Origin: Lineus longissimus
Taxonomy: Eukaryota > Nemertea > Pilidiophora > Heteronemertea > Lineidae
Direction of reading: 5' to 3'
DNA length: 64,000 nt
Assembly: GCF_910592395.1 (NCBI RefSeq)
Contig: NC_088317.1
Span: 19,080,039-19,144,038, forward strand
Shown: positions 22,801 through 34,715 of the stretch, in pieces
How the letters are laid out: every line of letters begins with the position of its first letter
How positions within the stretch are numbered: the first letter of the stretch is position 1
Program-made: the position numbers and the translations under genes
Notes under the pieces: generated by a model
Told to the model about the DNA's origin: nothing
Database searches by the model: none
The model's input: only the letters and a program-made list of their open reading frames with translations

Positions 22801-24131
22801 TGCCCAGTGTGTTGGTTCTGTGCCAATGTGTTGTTTCTGTGCCCAATGTGTTGTTTCTGTGCCCAGTGTGTTGGTTCTGTGCCCAGTGTGTTGTTTCTGT
22901 GCCCAGTGTGTTGTTTCTGTGCCCAGTGTGTTGTTTCTGTGCCAAGTGTGTTGTTTCTGTGCCAATGTGTTGTTTCTGTGCCCAGTGTGTTGTTTCTGTG
23001 CCCAGTGTGTTGTTTCTGTGCCCAGTGTGTTGGTTCTGTGCCAATGTGTTGTTTCTGTGCCCAGTGTGTTGGTTCTGTGCCCAGTGTGTTGGTTCTGTGC
23101 CCAATGTGTTGTTTCTGTGCCCAGTGTGTTGGTTCTGTGCCAATGTGTTGTTTCTGTGCCAATGTGTTGTTTCTGTGCCCAGTGTGTTGGTTCTGTGCCA
23201 ATGTGTTGTTTCTGTGCCAATGTGTTGTTTCTGTGCCCAGTGTGTTGTTTCTGTGCCAATGTGTTGTTTCTGTGCCAATGTGTTGTTTCTGTGCCAATGT
23301 GTTGTTTCTGTGCCCAGTGTGTTGGTTCTGTGCCCAGTGTGTTGGTTCTGTGCCAATGTGTTGTTTCTGTGCCAATGTGTTGTTTCTGTGCCCAAAGTGT
23401 TGTTTCTGTGCCCAGTGTGTTGTTTCTGTGCCCAGTGTGTTGGTTCTGTGCCAATGTGTTGTTTCTGTGCCAATGTGTTGTTTCTGTGCCCAGTGTGTTG
23501 GTTCTGTGCCAATGTGTTGTTTCTGTGCCAATTTGGTGTTTTCAATGTCAGATGTCACTATCAGTTGTCCCTTTGAAAACTGCACCACCGTTGGACCCCC
23601 AAGGTTTCAAGTTCTCCAAAGAACGGCCGTATAGACGCGGTCGACCCCTTTTTCAGGCAAAAAAATCAGATTGACTTCAGGAATCGGGAATAATGATCGG
23701 GAAATGTCGTTGTAATTCTAGAAAACAACTTTCCTCTGGAAATCCTAGATGGACCTTTGTTAAATCATGTATATCACAACCACAGTGTATTTCGGCCTGT
23801 GCTAGCCTCGCAGACTAACTTTTCATTTTACGATGAACTACACCATTTTCTTTAACTATGACCTATCTAGCTTGTCTCTTTTGCAGGTGACATTGGCGGC
23901 ACAGCCGGCCTCTTCCTCGGCGCCTCCTTCATCACCATCCTGGAGCTTCTCTACTTTATTGGAAGGAACATTCGAGCTCCCCAGCTCATTCCAGTTGCAA
24001 AAGTCAAAAGCAGTCAAGTTGAGAGCAGTACCTCTGTTGGTGATATCGCGCCCATCATCAACACCAGTAAGACAGGCATTGAACGGAAATACTCTGATGA
24101 GTTTTCAATCAAAGCAGCCGATTCAAATTGA
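13900..24131 (+). CDS. DEG/ENaC/ASIC-like sodium channel with giant extracellular insertion
   Basis: Nine exons: 13900-14042, 14188-14355, 17145-17300, 18365-18495, 19317-19498, 19836-20046, 20424-21915, 22354-22445 and 23887-24131. They sum to 2820 nt, all junction phases agree, and the product is 939 residues (family usually about 500-700). Visible landmarks: the His-Gly gating motif at 34-35; TM1 about 49-70; FPSVAICNTNQF after TM1; LNITQTILDMAHRKEDMI; the cysteine-rich extracellular part (CVWKGHDC, RLPDPHGRC, SCGCIGY, PPYC, CPHPC); QVFYQSLSL before TM2; and TM2 with DIGGTAGLFLGAS, whose GAS (870-872) is the selectivity filter. These channels are trimers that pass Na+ in response to protons, peptides or force; the trigger here is unknown. 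Exon 7 carries an extra block of about 450 residues. Position 859, just before the TM2 DIGG (the degenerin position), is Cys, where Gly, Ala or Ser is usual. Confidence 0.92.
14425..15760. repeat. 27-bp minisatellite, ~49 copies, in channel intron 2
   Basis: Units such as ATCTGCTACACCAATACTCG plus TGTAACA repeat head to tail with a few variable positions (TAC/TCC, ACA/GCC, AAC/ACC). The period is divisible by three and the unit lacks stops in several frames, so long open frames appear on both strands; I treat them as artefacts. The array starts about 70 bp after the exon-2 donor and resembles the end of that exon (see findings). Confidence 0.97.
17467..17590. repeat. Interspersed repeat with CAAAGCGCTTT core, copy 1
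   Basis: An ATA/AAT-rich start, then CTCAAAGCGCTTTACA and ATTATTACCC. A second copy at 41315-41405 shares the ATAATAAT start and the CTCAAAGCGCTTT core. The motif is common in marine invertebrate repeats; I do not assign a family. Confidence 0.45.
17790..18310. repeat. 31-bp minisatellite, ~17 copies, in channel intron 3
   Basis: Units of 31 bp (TCCTGATTGTGTTTCACAAA then CTCAGCAGATA) alternate TTTCACAAA/TTTTACGAA and CTCAG/CACAG variants. The variants seem to recur in blocks, suggesting higher-order duplication. The array ends about 55 bp before the acceptor of exon 18365-18495. Confidence 0.95.
18496..19076. repeat. ~66-bp minisatellite, ~9 copies, starting at the exon-4 splice donor
   Basis: The array begins with the donor of the exon ending at 18495 (ACGG|GTACGTACGGTGGGC). 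Each unit repeats GGTACGTACGGTGGGCATGT, then the near-palindrome GTATCATTATGATAC and CTAACTGACGT. The exon-4 donor GTACGT is therefore present many times downstream. Unit length varies by insertion of extra ACGGT/ACGTACGGT steps. Confidence 0.93.
20540..21915 (+). other. Inserted helical domain of the channel (part of exon 7)
   Basis: After the CPHPC motif and a short stretch matching the family (to about residue 370), the reading frame runs about 450 more residues before RKNVLALQVFYQ resumes the normal pre-TM2 sequence in the next exon. The block contains no cysteine, is rich in Leu, Lys, Glu and Asp with heptad-like stretches (for example LLKALTELESIDDRLAN, LLKEMKKVSNTL, LAELDDFLYEVESF), and has several NxT/S sites, as expected for an extracellular helical bundle. 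By alignment from memory it sits where ASIC1 has the short knuckle helix. The frame is uninterrupted for 1.49 kb, which argues for selection. I do not recognise the fold. Confidence 0.75.
22645..23535. repeat. 19/20-bp minisatellite, ~45 copies, in channel intron 8
   Basis: Two unit types are mixed: 19 bp (CCAATGTGTTGTTTCTGTG) and 20 bp (CCCAGTGTGTTGTTTCTGTG), with a GTT/GGT variant. Lack of stops creates several overlapping open frames of 280-340 codons on both strands, which I reject as genes. Confidence 0.96.
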
Positions 24132-25468
24132 TTATTTCGGTGATTTGCCACGAAGCGGTGTTGCGCCTTCAGGACGATGAATTAAAAACGTTATTGTCAT
24201 CCTGTGCTGTCACCCACCGGACTTAAAAGATCCGGGGAAAGGGCAACTAGCACCAATGTTCGAGAGCCTTGTCGCATCGGGTTTTGCTGTTCTTCAAACT
24301 CATGTTTCTGTCATTGAGACTGTTTTGAACATCTTTCCAATTGCAAAAAATCCGAAATACCCGGATGGGCACCACGCCATATCTGTTTTGGGAGTTTTAA
24401 TCAATATATGCTTATATTCGGATGGGTGCGGTACAGATACTAACGGCAACACTGGCCAGCAAAAAGACATTTTGATTTCTACTTCAGCCTATCAATATGT
24501 TTCGCCCCACCTGGGAGGCGACCCATTGTCGGCATTTGCTGAACGAACTGCAATATTGAAAGTAGTTGAATAACGAAGTGTGCTTGAAATGCGTTTTTTT
24601 ATTAAACCATTAAATTTCACTAACTAGAAGAACATATCACAAACCAGTGTTGCGAGGTTGTAAACTTGTCCTAAAGACGCTGAGGGGATAAAAGTATGTG
24701 AAACAAACAAAAAGGCTCTTCTTTGAATGCATCCAGTGTTTAAAGAGACAACTGGGGGGGGGGGGGGGGGGGTGAAATGTTGTTTTCAGTCAATAAGGTA
24801 CAGGGCAACGACTTCGTAAGAGGATTCTTAGAAAACTTCTTCGACAGTGTAATGAACCGGGCAATATAATTTACTGCACCAGAAGGTCAACCTGCATCTT
24901 GACCCTCAGCCTTGGATCCGCCGACCCGGGGAGGTAACGGGCCGATTAACTCCATTTAAGACTTGGTGTTCAGCAAGACGGCACACAAACACTAGTTAGA
25001 TACAAAATACTGTCACTGTAACTATTTCGCTGACTTCAAATGAATAAAGCAGCATTATACCAATCACAGGGCGAAGAACGGTCACTGTATTAACAAGTAT
25101 CATGCTGTAAACGAGTGAATTTACAGCGAACAACTGATTACATGTTTCTCAACAAAAGTGTGATATCCAGATTATTGAGACTATGACATAATCCTGGTTA
25201 ATTCTTCGTACTAACAAAAACAAATGCACCAGAAATTTGTCTTTATAAATTCCCTCTCGTTTAACTAGCCACAGTCATACAACATGAAAAAAAATCAGGA
25301 ATCTCCAATTATCTGCAAAAGTTTCTCGGTGTTCAAAACCTATCTCACTTATTTTATTTCGATAATGAATAATAGAAAGCGACTGGTCACTTCGTTGAAA
25401 GACACAGCTTAAGTTCATGCATACACTTTTCGAAGTCGATGTGTCGCATCTGACTCACGATTAATGGT
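24132..25468. other. Convergent intergenic region
   Basis: The channel (plus) and UNC93A (minus) end tail to tail across 1.3 kb. It holds a run of 19 G at 24754-24772 and an AATAAA on the minus strand. No further exon is seen. Confidence 0.6.
25353..25358 (-). promoter_or_regulatory. Possible poly(A) signal of the UNC93A-like gene
   Basis: TTTATT on the plus strand reads AATAAA on the minus strand, 111 bases past the TGA of the UNC93A-like gene. Confidence 0.4.
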
Positions 25469-28400
25469 TCACGTGATATCCGCGGAGTTCAACCTAACCT
25501 CGTGCCTCTCCATGGGTGTATGTTTTATCCTGTACTCTGCCATGGCATAAAACATCATGGCGCACACCAGTAGACTGATGAGGATGTACATCTTAGTTGC
25601 CATGCAGAGACACGTTCCCAAACCGAAGGCCAGTGCTGCGCCGAATGCCTGAAGAAGGCGAAAGTTGGTAAAGGCGACATCATGGTCTTCGGGGCAACTT
25701 AGGCTTATCAAAACTGAAAGAAAAAGGAAGCCAGAAAATACAGATTACAAAAACCCGCCAAAATCAAGACCAAAAACTGTTTGGGTATGGAGATGCCGTG
25801 CAGCACGCACATAAAAATATAGAAATGCGAATGTGGTTTATTGGGATTCACCTCGGACACTCGTGAACTGGTCAGGGCGAAGTTGTTGGCGGGATTGGTT
25901 GAGATGCAGGTGCTGCTAGCGTATGCACTGCATGGATACTGCCATGATTGCGATGCTGGTGGCAGCTAATGTGGTCCACGTATCCTAGTCCCCTAGCAGG
26001 TAATAATGCACTTGAAAGCATGAGACGCACGTATATAATTGGTCGTTTGATCGTCTCGGAACCAAGTCTTTCTCGGCTCAGTATGGCCATTGTCTTTAGC
26101 ATGGATTCATCAGGTTCATTAACTTACTATTGCATTGAGTCTGCCAGACTGAGTCCGCAATGCCCCAAAAGGCAGCTGATATGAAGATGAGAGGCATGAG
26201 GTCTTTGGTTGGGATCCAGATGAGCAGAAACACAGCAAGACCAATGTGCATGATCCCCGCAATACCTGCAAACACACACAAACAGTAGACCGTTACCTGT
26301 GAACAGACATACAGTGAAACCCCGGTAACATGACCACTTAAAACATTTTTGGGACTGATAATGTTCCTATATTTTGAGGAGTAAAAAAAAGTGAAACAGC
26401 TGAAATATGTCATGTTACTAGTAGGGTCTAAGCAGTATTCTATTTGATGTTCTTGGGCCATCAAATCTACAATTACAGCAGACTGCGGCTGGTATTATCA
26501 GTACTGCCAGTCTCGTCATACAAACCTATGATGACTTCTCTTGGCATACGCTTCACTAGCACCCCCACAAACATCGAGCTGATGACATTAGCCGCACCCA
26601 GGGTGATCATCGTGTAGCCGATGTATTCAATACCAAGGGGACACGTGACGAACGACTGAAAAGAAAAAATGTACATGTGCATGTAACAGCTTAGCGTTTG
26701 GTTCTGATTTTCTACTCTTGGTTCTTTTCTCTCATGCTCTGTTCTCAATCGTCTCCTTTCCTGGCCTACTAATATTCGAGTATGTGCTGTACATCTACAA
26801 GAGAGTGCACAAAGACACTCGATAATGACATTCAGTAATATCGGCGAAGGCGACCATGAGTTCTCGAATCGGTTTGTCAGCTGATTTCTGTCACAAACCA
26901 TGCGAACATGAGCTCCTCGTCATCAGCCAGCAATGTCAACAACCTGTTCGCATGGTCCAATAAGCTGACGAGAGCAGTACATTATCAATTCAGAGGCAGC
27001 CGCCATTGATACAACTCGCGGCAAATGGTAGTTTATTTTTCATTGGTCAACAAACAGTTCCGCGATGTTGTTACAACCATATTCCTGCTGTCTACGCAGG
27101 GATGTAAATTCTTTAACATTAACAAACAAGATCGTATCAAGACTTAATTTGTTACGAAAAAAGGAATGTTTTTGAAAGGTCACGGTCACGGTGTCATTTT
27201 AACAGACCGCATAGTTAGTTGATTCGGGCATCGGAAATGTTCAATACCTCAGCGTATACGTGGGTTCCAGACCCTTGACTGGCTCGTCAGTATCTGTACT
27301 GTAGCCTGGTGTTTGACAAAACCAGTCCCCGTCCCGGGGCCTGTCATTCTGTCACTCTGTAAGACGCGTTGTAATCCCCGTAGGTATCAGCACTGCTCAC
27401 AAGGTGACAGCATGTTCGTTGGTCTTGACACTTCCTAACCGGCGGACTGATTATTTTTCCTGGCATCATTTCCCCTAGGGTAGTGCCGATCTGTATTGAT
27501 GAGTTTAACGCTCCAAGGCTAGGTCGAATAGTCGTTGTTTAAAGGGGCACTTGTCGCGAGGAGTTCTGTTCGTCTGGTGTTTATTTGGTGTATGCCGTGT
27601 CTCGTCCAATGGGATGCTTTGAGGTCGATCGAGAGCGAATTGTGATAGGTCTTTCAAATAAAACACTCTGGTACTAGTAATGTATAAGCGTCGCGAGACG
27701 CCGAGTGAAATGACCTGGCATATGAATGTATCATATAAATCCGCTATCGGTCAGTTTGTTTTTTAATCATTTTTAAGACGCCGTGAGTTGCTATCGGTCA
27801 GTTTGTTTTTTAATCATTTTTAAGACGCCGTGAGTTGATCCAAAGGAAAGCATCATATCATTATTCGTAGTTAAATCGCCTCAATCTTTAATAACACTTT
27901 TAACACTGTAATAATCGAGATGATGACTAGTTTGATGATAAAAAAAACATTATTGGTGCAGAGGGAAATTCACATAATTATTACCCTGAAGGTTCGCCTT
28001 GAAATAAAAGATGATTGAATAATTAGGAAGGCCTTCCTAGTGAGGCGCTTGAGTATCAGCTCGTTCCTTGAAATCGGAGACAACGGCAGAAAAGGATACG
28101 GATTATCGCTCACCTGTCGTGCCTATTGGCACCAGCGCTCAGAAGATTTGCGCAATAACGTAGTCTGATGAGGAGGATGGAATTCAATCATAAATATTTT
28201 ACCCCGGGCCATCTAAATCCACGAAAGTTAATTTCGAACTGAGTTTCCAACCCCCAAAGAATTTCCTTTGGTATATCTTTTTGTATGTCAGGCAAGTCAT
28301 ACATTTGGGGTTTTCTGGTCTGCTAATATTTAGGTCTGCACATCATATCTTTTCACAATAGCGGCAATCAAGAAACCATGCCGAAAAGAGCGTTCTCCAC

Positions 28401-31400
28401 ATCAGCAATCAATTGCTTACTCTATGAAAGCAATTCCTAATTCACCGGACGCTGTTCTTCCAATCGATTCACGTATCGTCTGCCACGGGATTGGATTTGT
28501 TATCGTTATGGTGATTGAGTTCCTTCTATTAGTGAGATGTACAGTCTGGGGGAGTGAGGGGAAAAGACTAGACAGAATCAAACGGGCAAAAACAATTTCA
28601 TTAATTGTGCTTTGAATTCAAGTTTCCGATGTAAAGAACGCGGTAACTACGTTATTCGTTGTTTTGATACAAGTCCAAGCTTCTTTGCAATCGTGACATG
28701 TTCAAACTGAGAGAATGATGAAGCGAACTTGGAGGATCCAAATTGCAGAAAACTTAGATCATAATCAAATTTCTAAAAATCACATACGTATTTGCCCTGG
28801 AGCTAGTGAAATCAATTAAAGATGATTTGCTTTGCAATTGCAACCGATAGCACACTGGTAGTAGCTTGTAATGTGTCAAGTCTGAGAAATTGAACTTGAG
28901 AGTGAAGAAAGAAGGACATCAACAATAGTCGAAATGCAGTTCTAGGAAGTGCATATTGCATTCGTCCTCAAAGATACCGACAAATTCATTACAGAAAAGT
29001 TGTGTTGTAGTCGGTATGATCACTAACAGATGAAAGAATAAGATGTCAACTTATACCAGTAGCCCCTTAATTCGACCAGACACAAAGGGTTCCGCTGAGT
29101 CTGTTGGCTATTTCAGACGACCCGTAACCTGCATATCAATTTGAATCACCAGACTGCTTGCTACTCGTTTAGATTCAACCGCCATCAATTTCTCAAAGCG
29201 AGGTTTCAATAACATCAATGGCCGCCCAAACGACATTTCAGTGTCAGTCTCCATAACTAAGGGGACATTGACCAGGAATATTGCTGATATTATTCACCCG
29301 AATTGGCTGAGGTTATGACTGGCTCGTCCCTAGCGAAATATCGTTGACTTAAGGTCTGATTAAGCTGAATATTCATCAGAGACTTGCGTTGATTGAACTC
29401 TGCTCGTTTATTTGACATTTGTTAGACGTGAGTGTGATGAATTCTGGAGATGAGAAAGGCTGCGTTATGCTTCATGTAGGGTCTGTGATTCTGCTAACGT
29501 CTTTGTCGAAACTCCAAATGAAAAAATCCCTTGGTCTTGGTGATGAGTTGTCTGAATTTGGAGAATTGGGCATAGATTTTTCAGGCTTTGAAGTTTCACG
29601 TTGATAACAGCTGCGTTTTCTGTGTCGTATCACCAGGAGTGCAAGTGCCATTTTCTTGTGAAACGGACGATTACTGTGTAATCTTACCTTATTGAAGTCT
29701 GAGTAGAGGAAGCCTTGTTCGAATCCGTTAAAGATAAGCAGTGGAATAAGCAGCCGGAACGTCTTGTCTCGGAACATCTGACACAGGTTATGGGTCATCA
29801 ACTGGAAAGAAATAAGATTGTCAGTATGACATATTTTGCAGAACAAATACCCCTGCAGTGATGTTATTTTTGAAAACGCGGTAACACGAAACCTTTTTGC
29901 CATCTCCGACAATCGACTATCAATTGCCATGTGCCTCTTTTGGCTTCTGCTCTTTTTTCTCCCATCGACAAACGACAGCAGATCAATGTAACCTCTATAT
30001 TCTAAGGACTCCCTAAGGCTCACACAATGCATATGATGATAGCAAAATTTCCCCTGGGGCAAGGCTCGCCACCACATTCAGTCATGTGACCGAAGAAATC
30101 GATACTGTCCAATCAGAAACCATGTTGAGGCATGATTGAACCATCTGCCCAAGGTTGAAACGACGCATGTCGATGTTCTTAAACGCTCAACGACAATGTT
30201 TCGAAATCTGATATTGATAATGTCATTGCAAAGTCTTTTTCTCATGCGTGTTAAAGGTATGAAGTAAGTGGTGACCGGCATTATAATCAGGGCACTCCCA
30301 GTATTTTCTTCAGTTGGGTTTGATTCCACCACGAAACCTCCGCGATTAAAGAACGCAATCTCTCTAACAATTCCTCTTTCATTCTTCAATCAAGTCTAAC
30401 CAACACCGCTTCAGCCCTTCTTTGATGAGCTAGGTGCGTGACAACACATATCACAACTCAAAGCTTCTAGATAAACCAATCACACACCATGAAGCGTATT
30501 TGTTACTAATGCAGCCAGATCCACTTATTCGGTACAGGCTGTTCTGTTTTAGTGTGCAATGGAAGCATGGCAAAGTTTACTTGTGGTGAGGATGGAGTAA
30601 CTCCTGGTCGGTCAGTAATAGCAGTCTTTCAAATAATCATTTGGAAGACTCTTTTGATAGGTAGGTTGGTTGATGCCCGATGGGATCTGGCTGAGGCACT
30701 GGCCTTCTTCCCTCACTTTGTAAGTCTTACTGCTGCACTCTCATTTGCTTAGCTGATCAAGTGGTGCTGTTTGCCGAGGCCCGACTTGAGTTTGAGATCA
30801 CTCTTTATATTTTCCAAGATAGGAAATCGGATTTTCAACATCATAAAGCTCAATGGGCATTGTTTGTCAGTGAATAAGCTTTTCTTTGAAGCCCAGACTT
30901 AAACAGAAGGGCGTACATACACGTTTTGGTCCAAGGGGGAAACGTAATGGCTAGGGATTTGGTCCGACACTTGCACATTTCCAATTACACAAACCAGTAA
31001 AGTTCAAGATTCCAACGGTTGCAATAACGTTTGTGTGCCTGGCTGTTTCAATGGATGTGGCTTATCGGCCATCTTTCGAAACCGTACCCAACATTCGAAC
31101 AGACAGTGTTACCAAATGTGATTATATGGGTAAAAGCATTGCGTGCCGGCAGCTTCTTGAAGCTCGTCACGTTCGGTCAATGTGAGGTTCATTAAGCCAC
31201 AGTCATCACACTGATTAGTAAGTATATCAAGTCAATATGGAATCGGACATGATCATATTGGCTGAGCCAGAAGTCTCAAGGATAACTAACCATGTCCAGT
31301 CAGATTATGGGCAGTCTGCCTCCCAAGGCCACCTGTTGACTTCAGCTAGTCAACACGTTTGTTGCCGAACATGTTACTTATGTTCTCGTCTGTATCATAC

Positions 31401-34400
31401 GGGGTTGGCAATTAGCGGGAGGTTCGCCCGTTTGGTAGCTGTAAGGTAAAGCGAGGTTCTGGTATCTTGTTATAACCGTTTAGTTCAAGCCAAATCGGAA
31501 ATCTACCACTCGTCACGTCGAAACAGCAATGGACTTAGAAACTACGTGCTCTGGCATTCAAGTCCAAATCTCATGGGAGTCATAAAATCCTATGATGGCA
31601 CCAATTTCCGACCGATACACATTGATCGTCTATTTGCTATACAGTGGCTTAATAAACTAGACATTTTAGGCGTCTCCGATAGAGCAATATCTTTAGTATT
31701 ACAGGAACTAGTTTTCCAATGTTTGAGAGGCCATTAAGTGTCACAGTCTTGGTCGAATTTCACGGTGACTTGAAGCAGCAGTAAACCGATGATGACAAGA
31801 AAAACCACTGTGAATTGGTTCAGCTGTTTCTCAGCTAATGAGAACAAGGGCTGTAGCCATCATACTCGGGTTACTCCATAGATTGCTTGGTCTCCCAGGA
31901 CACTCATCACGTGTTTCCCGAGGAAGTCTAGAATATGCTTAATGGTTATCTGACGACTGGTCGTGCCCGTGTATGGTGTAAATGATGTTCAGACAAGAAG
32001 AGGTTGGCAGTGTTACAATCTCCCAAAATGAGGAGAGTAAAAAAGTATATAAATCCTCGTTTCGTCATGATCCGTTTATCCTGAGAAATAGTTGAAAGTG
32101 GAAATATTACCGCCAGATAAACCTCCCATTTCTTGCCAAATTTTGACTCTATGTCTTTACTCTTTAATCCGTTTGCCATTTATTTATGAGTTAATCAGAG
32201 TAACATCTCTTGAGGCAACTGCGACAAATAAATAAACTACATCCTGATTGAAAGTAGCTCTGCTGATTAGCGGAAATAACCCAAGGGAGGTGTTCATATT
32301 CCCCGCGAAATTGCAAGAAATCTTTCATTTCATCCAATTAGTGAAAAAAATATCGAAATGGGCAGAATTCTGTTGCAAGATATTTTTCATAAGCCTCTTG
32401 GATTAGTCCGGTTTAGTTAGGTTTTCCCCAAAGATACCTTCACCTGTTCAATTCTGGTCAAGGTAAATGAAACACCTCGCACCAAATCAATGAATATCTC
32501 AAATCCTTATTTCACTCAGAAAGAAAAATCGTGCTTTTCCATTCCCAATTGGCTCGTGTCAAATTAACGAGAGAACAAATAAAAGAATCCAAACTCGCTG
32601 ATCCAACTTTGACGGATTGTTCTCCCGGGAGTTTCTGGCAATACTCGCCTCTGACAACTGCCTGATCGCATACACTACTGCAGTGCTGAGGGCCAACAGT
32701 GGCATACAGTATGCTAGTTTGCACGGAGATCATCAGCTAGTTTATATAATAGTAATGATAGTTCACAGTGATATACCAAACTTTCATGCTAATGTGAGTC
32801 GTTCAAATGCTTTGATATACCCCAGCTACATTCCAGTCCATGCTAACCTCGGGGAATATCACATGTCTGAGAGGTCATGACGAGCTTTCTATTTCGCAAT
32901 CTCGATCTGCCACCTCGGTACCTATTCACTCCTGGGTGAAGAGAAGCAAGTAGAATTAAATGTCTTACTAAGGGACACAAAGGCAAAGCAGTGGTGACCC
33001 TTCCCAGCGTCGAATCCGCGACCTCCTGATTAATAGCGCGGCCCTTTAATCACTATGCGACTGATCTCCCACAACGGTACAAAGAGCAAGCGTTCCTGCT
33101 TCTTTTACCGTTCACAAATAAATGGAGAGAAACAACCTACCTCTCTCAAAGATTTAGCCGAGTCCATCTTAGTGTTGATCTTATCTAGGAACAAGAGAAT
33201 AAGGAGGAAACCGGCGAAGGCGAGGACGAGGTGGGCTCCCATCAGCTTGATGACAGAGTTGGGGGCAAGGCGAAAGTCTGCAAGGAGATTTGTCAACGTA
33301 TTAAGAAATGAATTAATTGGTTCTGTACCTTTCTATATTTCTACCAGTTAAGCTCTTGAACTTGCAAAATATCTTGTACTTTTTAGTGTTTGCTTCTTTA
33401 ACCTTCTAGCACGTGCACTTTCATAGAGTTTTATAATAAAACATTTAACTTGCTTACCCCTTGTGAATCCCTCTCTGATATCAGTACCCGTCGTCAGGCA
33501 GTCGTCAAATACACCACACAGCTGATCATCCGGGATAATATACCCCACAATCTTAGAATCCATGGCTTCATGGTAGGCTTTCTCCTCCCACGTCATGTTC
33601 GCGCCGTGGCTGAAGCCGTTCTCGTGCACGTGACTCACGTTAGGTCTCACCACGTGCAGCATGAGAGACGAGACGAGATTTCCCCAGATATGTGTTGTCT
33701 GGAAACATGCGAGGAAAATTCCATTGAATTTATAAATATCATACTCCGAAACCTCCTTTGAGGCGAAAGTGTAATCGGATGCGAGTTTGGTCAGGTATGA
33801 TACCTGCCCAGTCCATGCCATACTCTGCCCTAGTCCAACTGTCACCGATGTAGGAATGAGGGTGTAAAAATGGGGGTAGAAATTGGCAGCGATCCAGAAG
33901 TGGTAGAAGATGAGTCCGATTACGATAGACCACTTGGCACTGAGCCTGTTGATCAAGATTGGCACCACAAGGCAGGACACGAGCATTGACGAGTAAACAC
34001 AACACATTGAGATAACTCCAAGCTTATTCTCCTTGTTCAGACTTGACTGGAGATTTTGTATCGAACGGAACACTGTGAACACCAGAATAAAACTCAAACA
34101 CAACACAAACATGTTTTTCCTGTAAACCCACTTCGAAGTTGATACACTTGATTCCGGAGTGAATGAGCCCTCACTCTCGGCAACCATGTTGTTTCTAACG
34201 CCAAATACCGGTGTAACCATAGTAACAGTTGTTGTGATGGACTCGATTGGTTTATCATTTAAGGCAATAGTAATACTGCTGCTCGTCTGTGGCCCCAATG
34301 GGGTCTTATCTAAATCATGTGTGCGCTTTTGATGGGACCGCCTGTGCCGTCTTGGTCTCTTGGGCGGTCGCTTTGCCTCCTCTCCGTCTGCCAGGTCTGC

Positions 34401-34715
34401 ATTTTCCTCCTCACCATCGTCATCAGGCACGTCATGCCTATTCGCCCGTTTATAACTCTCCTTTCGTTTCTTATGAACAATCCCCTCAATGAAATCACCC
34501 TTGGGCTGCTCAACGTCCGAGTTCGAGTCCTCCCGGCTGGTGGCACTCCGATAACTTGATGTGCGCCTGCGTGTCCTGGTGGCGAACAGGTAACTGTTCC
34601 GGCGAGGTCGGTAGAGATCGAAGTCGAATGTGAATCCGCTGATGTCCCAGGGGGAGAGCTGGGGCGAGAGTGACATCTTAGAGCTACCGGAACCTTCGTT
34701 GGCTGAATTGACCAT
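25469..34715 (-). CDS. unc93a: UNC93A-like multipass membrane protein
   Basis: Minus-strand exons: 34715-33458, 33277-33141, 29801-29688, 26655-26526, 26265-26128 and 25713-25469. They total 2022 nt in frame (673 residues). Residues from about 196 on follow UNC93A throughout: the first helices after VYRKNMFVLCLSFILVF, the SLNKE loop, GLGQSMAWTGQVSYLT, then RLLIPLLIFNGFEQGFLYSDF, SFVTCPLGIEYIGYTMI, FWGIADSVWQTQCN and the VAFTNFRLLQAFGAALAFG block. UNC93 proteins are 11-12-helix relatives of the MFS; UNC93A is of uncertain transport role, while worm UNC-93 modulates a K+ channel. Unusual is the first ~195 residues, which vertebrate UNC93A lacks: charged, with two basic clusters (KKRKESYKR; KRPPKRPRRHRRSHQKR) around an acidic stretch. 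An acceptor at 34752-34753 just above the ATG implies an upstream noncoding exon. It converges on the channel gene. Confidence 0.92.
26898..26955. repeat. Short inverted repeat
   Basis: CCATGCGAAC (26898-26907) and GTTCGCATGG (26946-26955) can pair, with further partial pairing inside (CTCGTCATCAGC against GCTGACGAG). It lies in a UNC93A intron; function unknown. Confidence 0.55.
27744..27837. repeat. Perfect 47-bp tandem duplication
   Basis: The 47 bases beginning CTATCGGTCAGTTTGTTTTT occur twice in a row with no difference, in the long intron of the UNC93A-like gene. Perfect identity suggests a recent event. Confidence 0.95.
32895..33071 (-). mobile_element. tRNA-derived SINE
   Basis: Read on the minus strand, it starts with a tRNA-like head: box-A-like CATAGTGATTAAAGG, then box-B-like GGATTCGACGC. 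A body follows resembling the core shared by several animal SINEs (GTGTCCCTTAGTAAGACATT, then CTTCTCTTCACCCAGGAGT and GGTACC). It lies 70 bp past the donor of the UNC93A exon 33277-33141 in the same orientation. No intact tRNA is encoded. Confidence 0.75.

Noticed and set aside
22529-23674. Cysteine-rich and His/Thr-rich open frames of 280-340 codons, both strands
   Set aside because: Products of the 19/20-bp array in channel intron 8; no start context, domain or splice logic.
33000-33071. A tRNA gene on the minus strand
   Set aside because: Only box A- and B-like segments survive, without a proper acceptor stem or anticodon arm, and a SINE body follows; it is a SINE head.
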